Part shown: one piece after another, positions 46,191 through 57,642 of the stretch
How the letters are laid out: each line of letters opens with the position of its first letter
Numbering within the stretch: the stretch's first letter is position 1
Source of the DNA: Takakia lepidozioides
Taxonomy: Eukaryota > Streptophyta > Takakiopsida > Takakiales > Takakiaceae
Direction: 5' to 3'
DNA length: 64,000 bases
Assembly (NCBI GenBank): GCA_030704615.1
Contig: CM060732.1
Span: 15,500,001 to 15,564,000 of the forward strand
Notes under the pieces: model-generated
What the model was told of the DNA's origin: nothing
The model's input: the letters and a program-made list of their open reading frames with translations, nothing else
Database searches by the model: none
Position numbers and translations under genes: made by a program

Positions 46191-47308
46191 TGTCGGGGTT
46201 TTGTGCACTTCTTGGCCATGTGCCCGGGCTCCCCGCAATTGAAACACACTCCATCGAATGTCACCTTCTGTCCACCATAAGGCGCTGCACCTACTTTTCC
46301 TTTCGGAGCACCAGGTGCCGCCTTGACGTGTGAAGGCCCTCCCTTTGATTTCCACGTGCCATTGTCGCTGCGTGGCCTATCCCACTTCTTTTCCGGTCGG
46401 AAGGAGTCACCTTCCCGCCGGGTCTTCTTGTGGTTCAGCTCCGTACGGCCTTGTCTGTCGCCCTAGGGACATCCGAGAAACATTCAGCCCTCTCAATGGC
46501 CTCGTTCAAAGTCTTGGGTGGCTTCTCCTCCAACTTCCGCCTGGCCCATGGGGCCAGTCCCGCCACAAAGTTGAAGACCATTTCTGGTTCTGCCATATCC
46601 GCGACTTTGAGCAACAGCACATTGAAAGCCTGGACATATCCCCGAATGTCATCTGTTTGCTTCAAATTCCTCATCTTGTCCCGGGCGAGCCAGGACGCAT
46701 TGAGGGGCACAAACTGTCTCTTCATCAATTCCTTGAACCCACTCCAGTTCAAGGTTTCCGGGCTTGGACCTCGGTCGTGAAGGCGTTTCTGCCACCATTG
46801 TTGAGCATAGCCCCTCAAATAGGTGGGAGCCATCCTCGTAACTCAACTTGGCCACCCGGAAGTACTGCTCTAGCTCCAGGAGCCAGGTGTTGAGTGCCTT
46901 CCGATTTCGGACGCCCTCGAAGGTGTCGGGTTCCTTAGGCTTCACCTTAAACTTCGCCTTAGTGGAAGTGGCATTAGCCGCCTTCAACACGTCTTTCAAT
47001 GTCCTGCCAAACTGCGCCAGCAACCCTTCCCAAAAGGCTGCCGGCATGGGAGGCATCTGTTGGTTTGTCGGAGCTCTCAAGGATTCCTCGGGCTCCGACT
47101 CCTCAGATTCCTCCCGCTCTTGCGCGGCCTCATTTTCAAAAGCATGCATCGCTTCCTCAAATGGCCGCCTCGGTGACACGTCGCCCCCATCGGGCTCACC
47201 AGGGTCATCATCTTTTGGGCCGTTCCGCTTTCGCTTTGGCTTGCCCGACCCCATGATGAGGCCAATCCCAAGGACGATCGCGTACTGAACTCTAAGCTCT
47301 GATACCAA
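46185..47308 (-). pseudogene. Chr-2 gag, frameshifted
   Basis: Same protein as Chr-1 gag, with the same mid-capsid frameshift near 46836 and a further indel near 46463. CCHC knuckle CFNCGEPGHMAKKC at about 46215-46255. After the knuckle the frame continues into the protease (KKCTKPRQLNMTR), so gag and protease were probably translated together. Confidence 0.85.
47296..47307 (-). promoter_or_regulatory. Primer-binding site of Chr-2
   Basis: TGGTATCAGAGC on the minus strand, two bases inside the 5' LTR. Confidence 0.88.
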
Positions 47309-47309
47309 G

Positions 47310-48034
47310 TGTCGCGCACCTCACTTCGGTAAGCTCCCCCTCAAGTCATAGTTACTCGCTTTGATGCGCGCGCCTAACTCCCAACCTGGCCGCCGGGCCA
47401 ACTTGGAGCTTCGGCTGCTCACCGGGGCATAACGGTCCCCCTTTGTTCTCCCGAAGAACCCTCCACCGATTTGGAACCAGCGGGAATTCCCTTTGGTAGT
47501 TGGCAGTCCGGAACAGCTCCCCGCTCTTTGGTCGCTTTCCGGCTCGCTCGCTTACTCACTAGTTTTTGGTCACCAACGGGCTTGCACCGTTCTCGGGGTT
47601 ACTACTCCCTATATATACTTCTGTAGCTGTCCGCGGGGGTTCCACAAACAGCCATGCCATTTTATGGTGAACCACCACGAAGACCCTCGATTCCCGGTGG
47701 TGAGTCGCGGTGAGTCTTGGCCCACTCACCACGGCCCCAATGGACCGTGATGAGTCCCAAGACTCCCCACGACTCCCACCTCGAGGTCTCCACCCCATGG
47801 TGAGTCCTATGCCACCCCCACTAAGTCCCGCTAAGCTACCACCACCCCTTGTGGAGCCACCCCCACCGCAACCCGGTGTGCGGGGCTCCACCTAGTGAGC
47901 GCCTCCGCCTCCTTGAGTGCCTTGGGCACTCAAGGGTGCTTCAGCCCCCGTACCTATCGCTGCTACTGCCCCCACCACAGGGGCAGCCCCTCCTGTGTCC
48001 CGACCCCCTGCCCTCAAGGCAAAGGGCCGCGACA
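47310..48034 (-). repeat. 5' LTR of Chr-2
   Basis: 725 bp with TGTCGC...GCGACA ends and TATA box at 47610-47617. Nearly identical to 2799-3521. Confidence 0.92.
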
Positions 48035-48039
48035 GGATG

Positions 48040-48440
48040 TGTCCGAAAATGGCTAAGTCCCAGAACTAACTGGGCCCGGAACTGATGGCGCCGAATTTCC
48101 AGAATGAGTGCCAGCCACCCCCGGGACTTAGCCATTTTCGGGGTCCGGTACTGGAAATTCGGCGCCATTTTTCCAGGCTGTGTCTGAAAATGGCTAAGTC
48201 CCAGAACTGACTGGGCCCGGAACTGGAAAAATGGCGCCGAATTCCAAGAATGAGTGCCAGCCACCCCCGAGACTTGGCCATTTTTGGGGCCCGGTACTGG
48301 AAATTCGGCGCCATTTTTCCAGGCTATGTCCGAAAATGGCTAAGCGAATTTCCAAAAGTGGTGCCAACCACCCCCGAGACTTAGCCATCCGCCCCAGGGC
48401 CCGAATCAGGAAATTCGGCGCCATTTTTCTAGGGACTTCT
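48040..48440. repeat. Palindrome array, ATGGCGCC type (block B)
   Basis: Clean version of 3530-3935: palindromes CTGGAAATTCGGCGCCATTT and relatives with GGCTAAGTCCC hairpin arms between. It sits where the PBM intron after exon 48782-48534 would be, the same relative place as the array in PBM-C. Confidence 0.88.
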
Positions 48441-48533
48441 TCACAACCAATTTTCATGCGCCACATAAGGTGTCTTACATCCTGGAACTGTAGGGACTAC
48501 AATGGCCATGGATCAAAGAGGAGCACCGCGTAT

Positions 48534-50815
48534 CTACCTGTACAGAAGGCGCATTGCCGCTTTGTCCGCGTTCGGCTGGTCGGTGAACTCGTGGCTCCGG
48601 CGGGCATGGGGTATCTCTCGAAAGAATAGGTCGGTCTTGTAGAGCAGAAAGTACCTCGTCACATAGTCGTGTAGGCTCTCTGCTTCACTAGAAATCTCCA
48701 GCTTGAACTGATGTGCTTGGGTGTCTGCAAGTTGCTCTTGCGCATTCGTCGTCACCTGTGGAGATTCTCCATCAGACCGCATTCCTCAATAAATACAATA
48801 AATCCACCCGATGAAGCGTGGGAAAGTACCTGAAACCACCATGTCATGCGGTTCATCCACATGTCGAATGTGGGGTCAGACAGTTTGTCGGGTTTGGGGA
48901 AGCTCCACATGTCCCTTGTACTCTGGGAACCATTCCAGATTTGGAGCCACCGGGTCTGCCCAACCACCGTGCATATTAGTAAGCGCCAAACACCACAAAA
49001 ATGAATTGTTGCCACCACAATTTGGTTAAGAATGTATAACCTTTTCTGTTGCATCCACATAGGATGTGGCTAGACGATGCAGCTTCTCCAATGTCATCAT
49101 GGGCTTCAGAGCGTGGGAGTAGTGCTTCCCCACCTCCACCAAAAAGTCGGCACCAAGGGCGGGATCAGCTATGGCCACGTACTTTACCATCCGCGACTTG
49201 TACTTGATGCGGGCCTTCGCCTCCGCAGCTTTGAGATACGATTCCAGTGCCGGGAGGGTTAGTTTCTTCTCCTCTGACTCCATGTAGAACCTCCGCGCAT
49301 GTGCCAAATCCTGCTGAGTTTTCGTCTGTCAAGAATGCGCACATAAGATTAGAAATCCTGGTCCACACTTTTTCTTCTATTGGGGGAGCAAAGACAGATT
49401 ACCTCAACAAAATAGTTAGGAGCTGTACCCAAAATATGTAGTCCACCATGGCGTCCATGCTCAGCCTATACCAACTTTTGTCTGCCTTTGCCTCCGACTT
49501 GCGCAGGAGGTCGGCACTGAGCGAATTGGCAAACTCTTGCACCCCCTGCTTCCCGACATCCTTCACTCGGAAGAGCATGTGGGACAAGTTGGTGGCAATG
49601 AAGGCATTCTCAGTCACCCTGCAATGCCACGTTTCCATTAAACGATACTGAAATGAGAATTTGCAGCAAATATGACGATTGGCGATGAAATGACTTTCAA
49701 GTTCAACTTTCAAAGCAAGAGGCATTGTAACTTACAAGTTGATGTCTGCCATTGCAGCTTTCAGAAGACTTCGATCTTTGGGCCCCGCAACCTTCAGCAC
49801 AACACACTCCACGGCGTAATGCCAATCCAGGTTGTTGGGGTGGGCTTGGGCTATGTGCTCCATCCATGCCAGGAGGCAATGATTGTCGTCCCACACGTAA
49901 AACATCTTTCCGGCTGGAAAAGAGGATCAGTAGCAATCAATCTCTCGAACTCCTCATTTCGCCTTTGCCAAAGGGGACCCCATTTGTCCACCTCATCGGA
50001 AGTGTGGGCATGAGAAGCTCCATGGTCGTTCTCAATGGAAACGTAAAACGCGGCAGACCCCCCCATTCGATATCCCTCCCGGAAAGAGAATGTCAGCTTG
50101 TCGATATCGCCTGGGAGGGCAGGTCTCACCACCTGCAATGATACCTAGCGGCAAAGGGGAATCCGAAGTTTGGCCGGGTACACCATGCCCCCCAGGACCC
50201 TGCCAATGTTGTTGTGGGTTGCCTCCAACATCTTGGCAGCGGCCAACTTGCCCCAACTTTGGTGATCCAAAAATGCCAAGCACCAGGTCCGACGACTGCT
50301 ATCGACAACTATCTGACTGCGCTCGATGAGTAGCGGCTTATGGAGTGACTGCTTGAGCAGTTGGAGCTGTCGATGATACCACCACCGTGTCGCGCTTGTC
50401 TTCACTCTGTCATCCCCAACAATCGTGAGAGCCACAATCGCAATGAAATGGAAGCAACAAATGAGCCACAATCATGAGAGGCAGAGTAGGGAGTGGCATG
50501 GAGCAACCATGAAAACAAAACCAAGCAATGGCTAACAATCACATGCAGAAGCAGCAGAAGGATGCCAAAACAAACAAAACAAAGCGAAGAAGACGACCAC
50601 ACATGCTACATAAAGCGGAAGAAGCAGGGGCTCGCCTGAGAGTGCTCGGCTTCAGTTGGCGCGGGCTTTGAGCAAGACAAGGGGATCTCCTGCTGGAGCT
50701 TCAGTTTGGCCATGCAAGACGTTGGACGCCGCCCGTAGTACAAAGGCTTGAGTTTGTGCCGCGGTCTGGATGTGGGGTTTCTCTCAGGAGAGCCACGCCC
50801 TTCTCCATGCGGCAT
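48534..50815 (-). pseudogene. PBM-B: ParB/methyltransferase-like gene, 5' half
   Basis: Readable pieces on the minus strand: exon 1 from 50815 (SRPRHKLKPLYYGRRP); ParB-like exon (about 50283-49735) with RIPLCR followed by an in-frame TAG; helical exons 49630-49430 and 49307-49026; exon 49060-48752; exon 48782-48534 (TRYFLLYKTDLFF) ending at a donor. Part of the N-terminal linker found in PBM-C is deleted, and the ParB-like motif is damaged near 49885-49925. Methyltransferase exons are missing, replaced by an array and Chr-2. It starts divergently from Z-B across the array 51060-51720. Confidence 0.75.
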
Positions 50816-51059
50816 AAGTCTGAGTAACAGAAAAATCTCCCGCAGAATGCATGCGTACAGGCCTTGAATGAAACTTCATCCACCCGTCACATCAGGTGTC
50901 GAAGGCGTATCCCGGAAGCAAGCGCGGAATCCGTGTGGAACGTCCGGTTCAAAACCGAAGGCGGAGGACATTTAATGCGGAGCGGCGCCCTTCAATGTCA
51001 TAGGTATGGAGCTCGGCCACAGGCGCCACCTGGCCCACCCTCCCCCCGAGACTTCATCA

Positions 51060-51720
51060 ACAGCCCGCTGGATGGAAAAAATGGCGCCGAATTTCCATCC
51101 AGCGGATGAAGTAGGACGCAACGTGGCCCTCCCTCCGCCCGAGATGTTCTTATCCACAAGCCGCCGGATGGAAAAATGGCGCCGAATTTCCATCTTGCAG
51201 GTAAGTCGGTCCACCTCCAGATGGAAAACCGGCTCCGAATTTGTCTCCAGCGGACGACATTGGTAGGGATAACGTGCCAAAAAGTGGCCCGCAGGCAGAA
51301 AACTCTAAGTTGAGTGTTGGATTAGACAAAAAAACGCGAAAAACTTGATGCAACGACTGGAAATTGTTGATGAAGGGTCGATACGGGCGTCTGTGGATGG
51401 AAATTTGGCGTCGTTTTTCCATCCTGCAGATGATCTCTGTCGGCCAGGTGTCGGCCTCTCTGCCTGATACGACTTCATCCGAACGGCCTCGGATGGAAAT
51501 TCGGCGCCGTTTTTCCATCCGGGGAATGTTCTCTGTCGGCCAGGTGTCGGCCTCTCCCCCCGAGACGACTTCATCCGAACGGCCTCGGATGGAAATTCGG
51601 CGCCGTTTTTCCATCCTGCAGATGATATTTGTCGGCCAGGTGTCGGTCTCTCCCCCCGAGATGACTTCATCCGAACGGCCTCGGATGGAAATTCGGCGTC
51701 GTTTTTCCATCCCTGGGATG
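51060..51720. repeat. Palindrome array between PBM-B and Z-B
   Basis: Palindromes GAAATTCGGCGCCGTTTTTC and variants centred at 51085.5, 51180.5, 51233.5, 51409.5, 51505.5, 51601.5 and 51697.5. Steps are 95, 53, 176, 96, 96 and 96 bp. It is the intergenic region of two divergent genes. 50816-51059 holds no further gene. Confidence 0.93.
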
Positions 51721-51811
51721 ATCTCTAGCAGCCACGTGGGGCCGTCACCCTCCGATTGGACGTCATGTCGAAGTAAATGTTGTGCCTCATTCTTAGGTAC
51801 GGGTATATTAA

Positions 51812-52540
51812 ATGCCGAGCTTTTTCTTTGCCACTTGCCCGACCTTCGCTCGTGACCCACGCGTTTCAAACCGAAACAACAACAACACTTCCTCGCTCCG
51901 AGCCCCTCTCACTTCATCTTCCCCACACTCCCCCTTCCCTGCGCACCCTCTTTGCTTCTTGGCAGCCCTTTCAATAGTCGGCGATGGCGTGCCGGGATCC
52001 CAACAACTGCCCAAACAAGCATCTCACCCCGTGAGACTTCTCGCCCAAGTCAAGGGATACATGCAGGATTGGATAGACCACTCTCAGCAGAGGAGGGTGC
52101 ACCTGTCCGCTCTTGAGTACCTTCCTGGCTTCCACGATCAGCCTTGCGGGGACGGGATTGCGTGGCTTTGGTGCCTGCGAATCGTTGATCTACAATATCC
52201 GCCTACATGGAACATCCCCAAAAGCCGTACGGCCTTCCTACATCATTGGAGGTGCTGCCAGTGGGCCTACGAGGATTGCATCGGGTGTACGTACATGCCA
52301 GAGAGGATTCCATCGCAAATAGTGTATGGGGACATTCTCATAAGCTACGAGGATGAGTCCTATGGACACAAAGTCTCCACAGCAAAGATCTCGATTTACG
52401 ATGGTGCATATATCGGAGGACATGACACCGTTGTCCACTACACCAAAGGAGAACGGGTTGCATCCATTGTCTTCACCTACCGACACCCTGTCAGTCATGA
52501 GCTTGTTGAGAGGCCAATCGAGGTTCCAACTTCTTGGTGA
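51812..52540 (+). CDS. Z-B: conserved protein of unknown family Z
   Basis: 242 codons from 51812. The first 60 or so residues are low in complexity and may be untranslated leader; a second possible start in another frame (ATGGCGTGCCGGGATCC, about 51984) leaves the frame open. The C-terminal 150 residues match Z-D in blocks: WLWCLRIVD, RTAFLHHWRCCQWA, YGDILISY, KISIYDG, FTYRHPVSHEL, IEVP. Two adjacent Cys and several Trp are conserved. No domain is recognised and no membrane segment is seen. It sits between a PBM gene and a transposase gene and so is probably element cargo. AATAAA follows at 52637. Confidence 0.72.
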   Translation: MPSFFFATCPTFARDPRVSNRNNNNTSSLRAPLTSSSPHSPFPAHPLCFLAALSIVGDGVPGSQQLPKQASHPVRLLAQVKGYMQDWIDHSQQRRVHLSALEYLPGFHDQPCGDGIAWLWCLRIVDLQYPPTWNIPKSRTAFLHHWRCCQWAYEDCIGCTYMPERIPSQIVYGDILISYEDESYGHKVSTAKISIYDGAYIGGHDTVVHYTKGERVASIVFTYRHPVSHELVERPIEVPTSW

Positions 52541-52636
52541 GAATAGTGCAACACGGGAGAAAATTCCCAACTTACCTGAGCATGGATGGCTTCCCTCGGC
52601 TTGTGAGGGCATGCATACTTATCACAGTTCATTATT

Positions 52637-52642
52637 AATAAA
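52637..52642 (+). terminator. Poly(A) signal of Z-B
   Basis: AATAAA 97 bp after the Z-B stop. The rest of 52541-53107 shows no clear gene; a TTTTGGCAG acceptor-like site near 52715 could start an untranslated exon of MUT-B. Confidence 0.5.
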
Positions 52643-53107
52643 AATGTCTCCTTTGAACCAAAGTTCCACTTTTTGCGCAATGTTGCATTTTGTTGAATGT
52701 TGACTTTTGGCAGCGAGGGTCTGGCACTCAATCTTGCAATCAGACCCACTGGAATGCCACCTCTGTCAGTTCCCTCTGTCCATGGGGAAGGTGCTTGCAC
52801 ACTCGCCCCCCCACGCTTCTTGTCAGATGCCGTAATTATTGGTTTGCGCAGCGCATCTGCACAGATCATATACCTTCTGACTGCATACCGTTGGCAATTA
52901 TTGCGTAAAGGCCAGGGGCCGCATTCCGCAGACAAGGTTCATTAACTCTCTGACAGTGGATTTTTGGGAGAGAGGGCTCCCCGGATTCGTGAATAGGCTT
53001 CGTCGCTTCCAAAAATTGGCCCTGCATTCCTTCCCCTCGCTGCATCCCCCCTTCTCCCAGGGCGCTTGTCCGAACGCCGTCCTGGCAGTCTTGTGTGCAC
53101 AACTCCC

Positions 53108-56100
53108 ATGGTCGAATACCCGAGCGCTATAGTGTACTGTCCTCCTCACGAGCATAGAGCTACATTTCCGTGCAGAGGGGAGATCTGCCGGGTGATGGAG
53201 AAATATCTCTGCGTTCGAAACAACCTGAAACCGGGGTCGGTATTTTTGGAGGAGGAAAAGAAGGATGCAAACGGAGTTGTATTCGAAAGTATTGTTGTGC
53301 TCCACGATGATTTCGGCGACGGCAGGGAATGGCGAGTTCCACCATCGGACAGCGTCATATACAAGGCTGTTGGGGACTTCATTTTCCCGCCAAATGTGCC
53401 TTCTATCCTGGCGCCTTCCACGAAACAATCCGCGAATCAGAGAGTGGGTACCTCAAAGAGAGAAGTCCGCAACGAAGTATATCCAGAGCCGAACCCATCA
53501 ATGAAGACGAGCGAGAACCGGGTTGTTCACAACCTGTCCGACTCCGACGAGGTCATGGAAGTTTCGAGATCATCCTGGAGATCAGGCAAGTCCTCAATGG
53601 ACATCAGCGGACGAGGGAGTCAAATTCCCAGCACGAACACAACAGTTCGATCCATCTTGAAATTCTGCGAGGGCTTCACATGGAGGGACACCGTTCGGAG
53701 CTGGCTGGGCTGGACTACAGCAAGTTTGCAATTAAATCCGTTACATGCCTTCCCGCAGACGTCGACGGTAATATCTTCTTTGAGTTCCCTCCTCGAACGG
53801 ACTATTCGAGGGCGTCCGGAATGTTGACAGATATGGATATGAGACATGACGGTCATCCTTGGTGCGTCACCAAAACCACCAGCATGAAGATGCTCGATGG
53901 TGTGCGGGTGCGCTACGTTGTTTGTGTGGGCGCGTTGCGGTGTTTCTCCCCAACTTGCTTCCACTTTAAATCCAGAGGTCACAGGAACGAGATGGACTGG
54001 ACAGGCACAACAAATCAACCATTTCGAGCTCAGGAGAAGGTTCCAAACTCCACATTTAAGTGTGCGCATTGCAAAGAACCACCACATTGCATGTCTGTTT
54101 GTAATGCCAAGCAGTTCTATGTGTTGCACCGTTTCCCTGACCTCACACGAGCTTGAATAAAAGTTGGTTCCCATTGTCACAAATTGGCGAGGGGGAACTC
54201 GCGGGAGGCTGCCCACAAGGCAGAGCAGCTCCTTCAGGAGGAGGTTAAGTTGAGACCTGGTGCCAAACCCAAACAGATACAGCTGCAGGCCGCCCATATG
54301 ATGGCATAGGCCAGGATTATGTCAGAAGACGGCTCCAACAGAGTTCCTCTCGATGAGAAGGAAATGAAGGCATTGTTGGAGTCGGTATCCCATGTCTGTT
54401 CACCAAATGTCCGAAACCACATTGTATCCTGCAAACAGAGAATTGGGCATGGCTCGGATATGCACTCCATTCTGGAGGTGAAGCGATGATGTGGATACGA
54501 CTACATTCATGGAAGTAGGTTTCCAGGACAAGGGACTGAAGTAGATTGTTGTTTCGTATTCAAAATGTCCACGTGTGGGCCGGGCGTCGAACTGGTCCAC
54601 CGGATGACGAGTGGGGACTGTCAAACAGTTGGGTCATGTTCGACCATATCAAGCGAATTACAAATCACCAGTGGGTGACAATGGGTGCACATGTCTACGA
54701 CACCCACTGCAGGATGCTAATGACAATTGCTATTTGTGAGATGAAAGGAGAGGCCACACAATCGGAGATGCTTCTTTGGCAGGGAATAAACGAACAGATG
54801 GCCAGGGCGGGGTTGCCCCCTCCCAATTTCCGTGGTTTCATGGCGGACAACGCACAAGCAAATTGGGCTGCCATCCAAAGGGTGTACAGGGAAGACCCCA
54901 ATGTTTCGATGGAAGGCAAGGAGAGATCTTGTGAGTTCCATTTTCTGCAGAGCTTGTCACAGTACACAACCAGGTTCGTGGCGCCAGATTTCAGAGAGGA
55001 GCACCGTTCCATGTGTCTTGCGTGGAAGCGTGCTCCCACCTTGGATGATGCAGAGACACAGTTTGCATGTATACGGGCTTGGTGGACAACGTCAGGTACT
55101 GTAAAAAAATCAGACGAGGGAGCAATGGTCAGTTGGCTAGCATGGTGGCATTATCGTTTCCTCCAGTTCGGCGGCTATATGTGGGAGGTGAGTTGGACGA
55201 ATTCGCGTCCCGTTGAATATTATGCTACTCATTATTTGTAACTTGCTTGTAACCTCAACATGTGCATGTGCAGGAAATGTGTCTCGACTCCGACACCGAT
55301 ATGCCGACAACAAACATGGCCGAATCAGTACATTCTTCCTGGCATGCCTCCTCTGCGGTGCATCTAATGGACATCCTCACTGCCACAACGGAGGACATTG
55401 TGAGGTCAATTATGCAGCAATGCAAGTACAACGAGTTTTTGACACGGAAACAGTGGGGTTTGGGGCCGGACAGGCAGGAAATGCTGATGCGGACTGCTTC
55501 CAGATCGAAGAATCCCCGGAAGTGGGCGGCAGCCTTGCGAGAGGGCCTTCGGGACACGCCATTGCTTCGAAGAGGCCAACACTTGGAAGGAGATGTTCAC
55601 ACTCGTCCAGTGAGACAAAGACTTGATGAGGCATCTGGCGGAGAAGAGGATTCATGGTGAGCTGACAAGAATATTCGCACGCTCCCTCATGGTCTCGTGA
55701 TGTTGCCCGAGGAGGTCACGTCGAGCACCGCAAGTCCTGCACGTTCAAGATCGTCATCTCCTTTGAGCACAGGGCACGTGCCCGAGGAACATAACGAGCC
55801 ATCTGTAGTAACGCACTATAACATACCCATTGTGGAGACAAGAGTGTCGGAGTCACAGTGGAGAATTGCAAGGACATTGCCGGCATTTTGAGGGAAGTGC
55901 TGCGCCATCCGGGTGGATATGAGAGCACGTTGTGGTGAGATGATTCGGAGGAACCCACACGGTGCTGTACCTGCACCTTGTTTCAGCGACAGATTTTTGA
56001 ATCCCACATTTTCTAACGCCACAATGCAGACGTTTTGGTTCTGTACATAATGACTTATATATTTGGCAAGCCCAAGTACAGGATTCAGGGAATGCCGGAG

Positions 56101-56664
56101 CCTCCGAGCGTCTGGCCTGTTGCACCGGGTTGCAACCTCTCTCAGAATGAGGCGGATGCTCTTTCTGCAGCAGGATTTCGAATGGTGCAATGCACAGACG
56201 TCCCGGCCCACTCATTTCCAATTCCTCAGACCCAGCCATTGCAGACTGTTTGGTCGAGTAGAGACGGATTGGACAATTATGCACATCCCACAATGCGATT
56301 TGGAAGAGTGAAGAGACGACACCCTCCCAACAAGTTGAATGAGACTCGGATTGCCAATGCTCTTGGGATGGCTTGCACTATTCAGAATTTCGTGGACGTA
56401 CCCCCACCTGGCCTTGGGCGTGTTTATCGGATGGCAACGGCCGGCTCAGCTGTACGCGACGACGTATACAAAATTACGATCGGAGTGGAGCCGATTTGCA
56501 ATTGTACGGACTTCTCGTTGATGGAAGCAAAGAAGGGGTCAAAGTATTACATTTACCTGAAGAGGCTGAGGATGAACTTGGACTATTGATGACTTTATTC
56601 ATGCACCAGCGTTGAGCGTGAAAGAGCTACACAAACTCCTCCGCCGGGATTCCAGAAATCATTG
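53108..56664 (+). pseudogene. MUT-B: MULE-like transposase, decayed
   Basis: Same gene as MUT-C, start ATGGTCGAATACCC, intron 55188-55273. The core motifs VYDTH, FMADNAQANWAA and TTNMAESVHSSW are present, but C-GFH is CEFH. It is interrupted by TGA at 54487, 55658 and 55889, all CGA in MUT-C, and by other stops near 54154 and 54307, with frameshifts near 53650 and 56579. The SWIM-like segment has lost the residues around PYKH. No protein of useful length could be made. Confidence 0.8.
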
Positions 56665-56924
56665 ATGGGGCAAAGGGAATCCACTATATGGATATTTGCA
56701 ATTGCATTTTTATGCATTAGACTTTGTTTTGCAGTGTAATGAAATGCACCCCAAAACTCCTGGAATGAGACAGACAATATTAAAGTAATATCTTTTAAAC
56801 ACTATGGACTGCTGGATATCTGTTGACGTCCAGTGGAAATTCAATGTCGAAACAGAATCAATACTAAGATGTGGCAGGAAAAATTTGCAAATCTTCCAGA
56901 AAACTGATTTCCAACAGTAGTAGT

Positions 56925-57011
56925 TGTGGGGGCCATTTCTGGAAAAATGGCGCCGAATTTCCCTATTTTGGGCCGAAAACTGGCTAAGTCCCAACATGTA
57001 CGGGAACGATG
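56925..57011. repeat. Remnant of the palindrome array downstream of MUT-B
   Basis: One palindrome (GGAAAAATGGCGCCGAATTT) and one hairpin arm (GGCTAAGTCCC) remain, in the same position as 38085-38530, before the Chr-3 LTR cuts in at 57012. The stretch 56665-56924 shows no gene. Confidence 0.8.
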
Positions 57012-57642
57012 TGTCGCGGCCCTGTGCCTTGAGGGCAGGGGGTTGGGACGCATGAGGGGCTGCCCCTGTGGTGGGTGCAGTGGCAGCGATAGGTACGGGG
57101 AGCTGAAGCACCCTTGAGTGCCCAAGGCACACAAGGAGGCGGAGGCGCTCACTAGGTGGAGCCCCGCACACCGGGTTGCGGCGGGGGTGGCTCCACAAGG
57201 GGTGGTGGTAGCTTAGCGGGACTTAGTGGGGGTGACATAGGACTCACCATGGGGCAGAGACCTTGTGGTGGGAATCGTGGGGAGTCTTGGGACTCATCAC
57301 GGTCCAATGGGGCTGTGGTGGGTGGGCCAAGACTCGCCGCGACTCATCACCGAGAGTCGAGGGTCTTCGTGGTGGTTTGCCATAAAATGGCAGGGTTGTT
57401 TGTGAAACCCCCGCGGACAGTCACAGAAGTATATATAGGGAGTAGTAACCCCGAGAACGGTGCAAGCCCGTTGGTGACCAAAAACTAGTGAGTAAGCGAG
57501 CGAGCCGAAAAACGACCAAGGAGTGGGGAGCTATTCTGGACTGTCATCTACCAAAGGGAATTTCCACTAGGCCCAAATTGGTGGAGGGTCTTTTGGAAGA
57601 GTAAAGGGGGACCGTTATGTCCCGGTGAGTAGTCGAAGCTCC
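57012..57642 (+). repeat. Partial 5' LTR of Chr-3
   Basis: Matches the first 630 bp of the 723-bp LTR; TATA box at 57430-57437. Confidence 0.9.

Larger units (their letters stand above)
41078..48034 (-). mobile_element. Chr-2: full-length chromovirus with two LTRs, frameshifted
   Basis: 6,957 bp: 5' LTR 48034-47310, primer-binding site, gag, pol with chromodomain, a long 3' non-coding region (42708-41803; no gene seen), and 3' LTR 41802-41078. The five bases outside the two LTRs differ (AACCC and GGATG), so there is no target duplication, and the two LTRs differ at many positions, more than 47310-48034 differs from the Chr-1 LTR. The element or its junctions have thus been rearranged after insertion. 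Confidence 0.92.
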
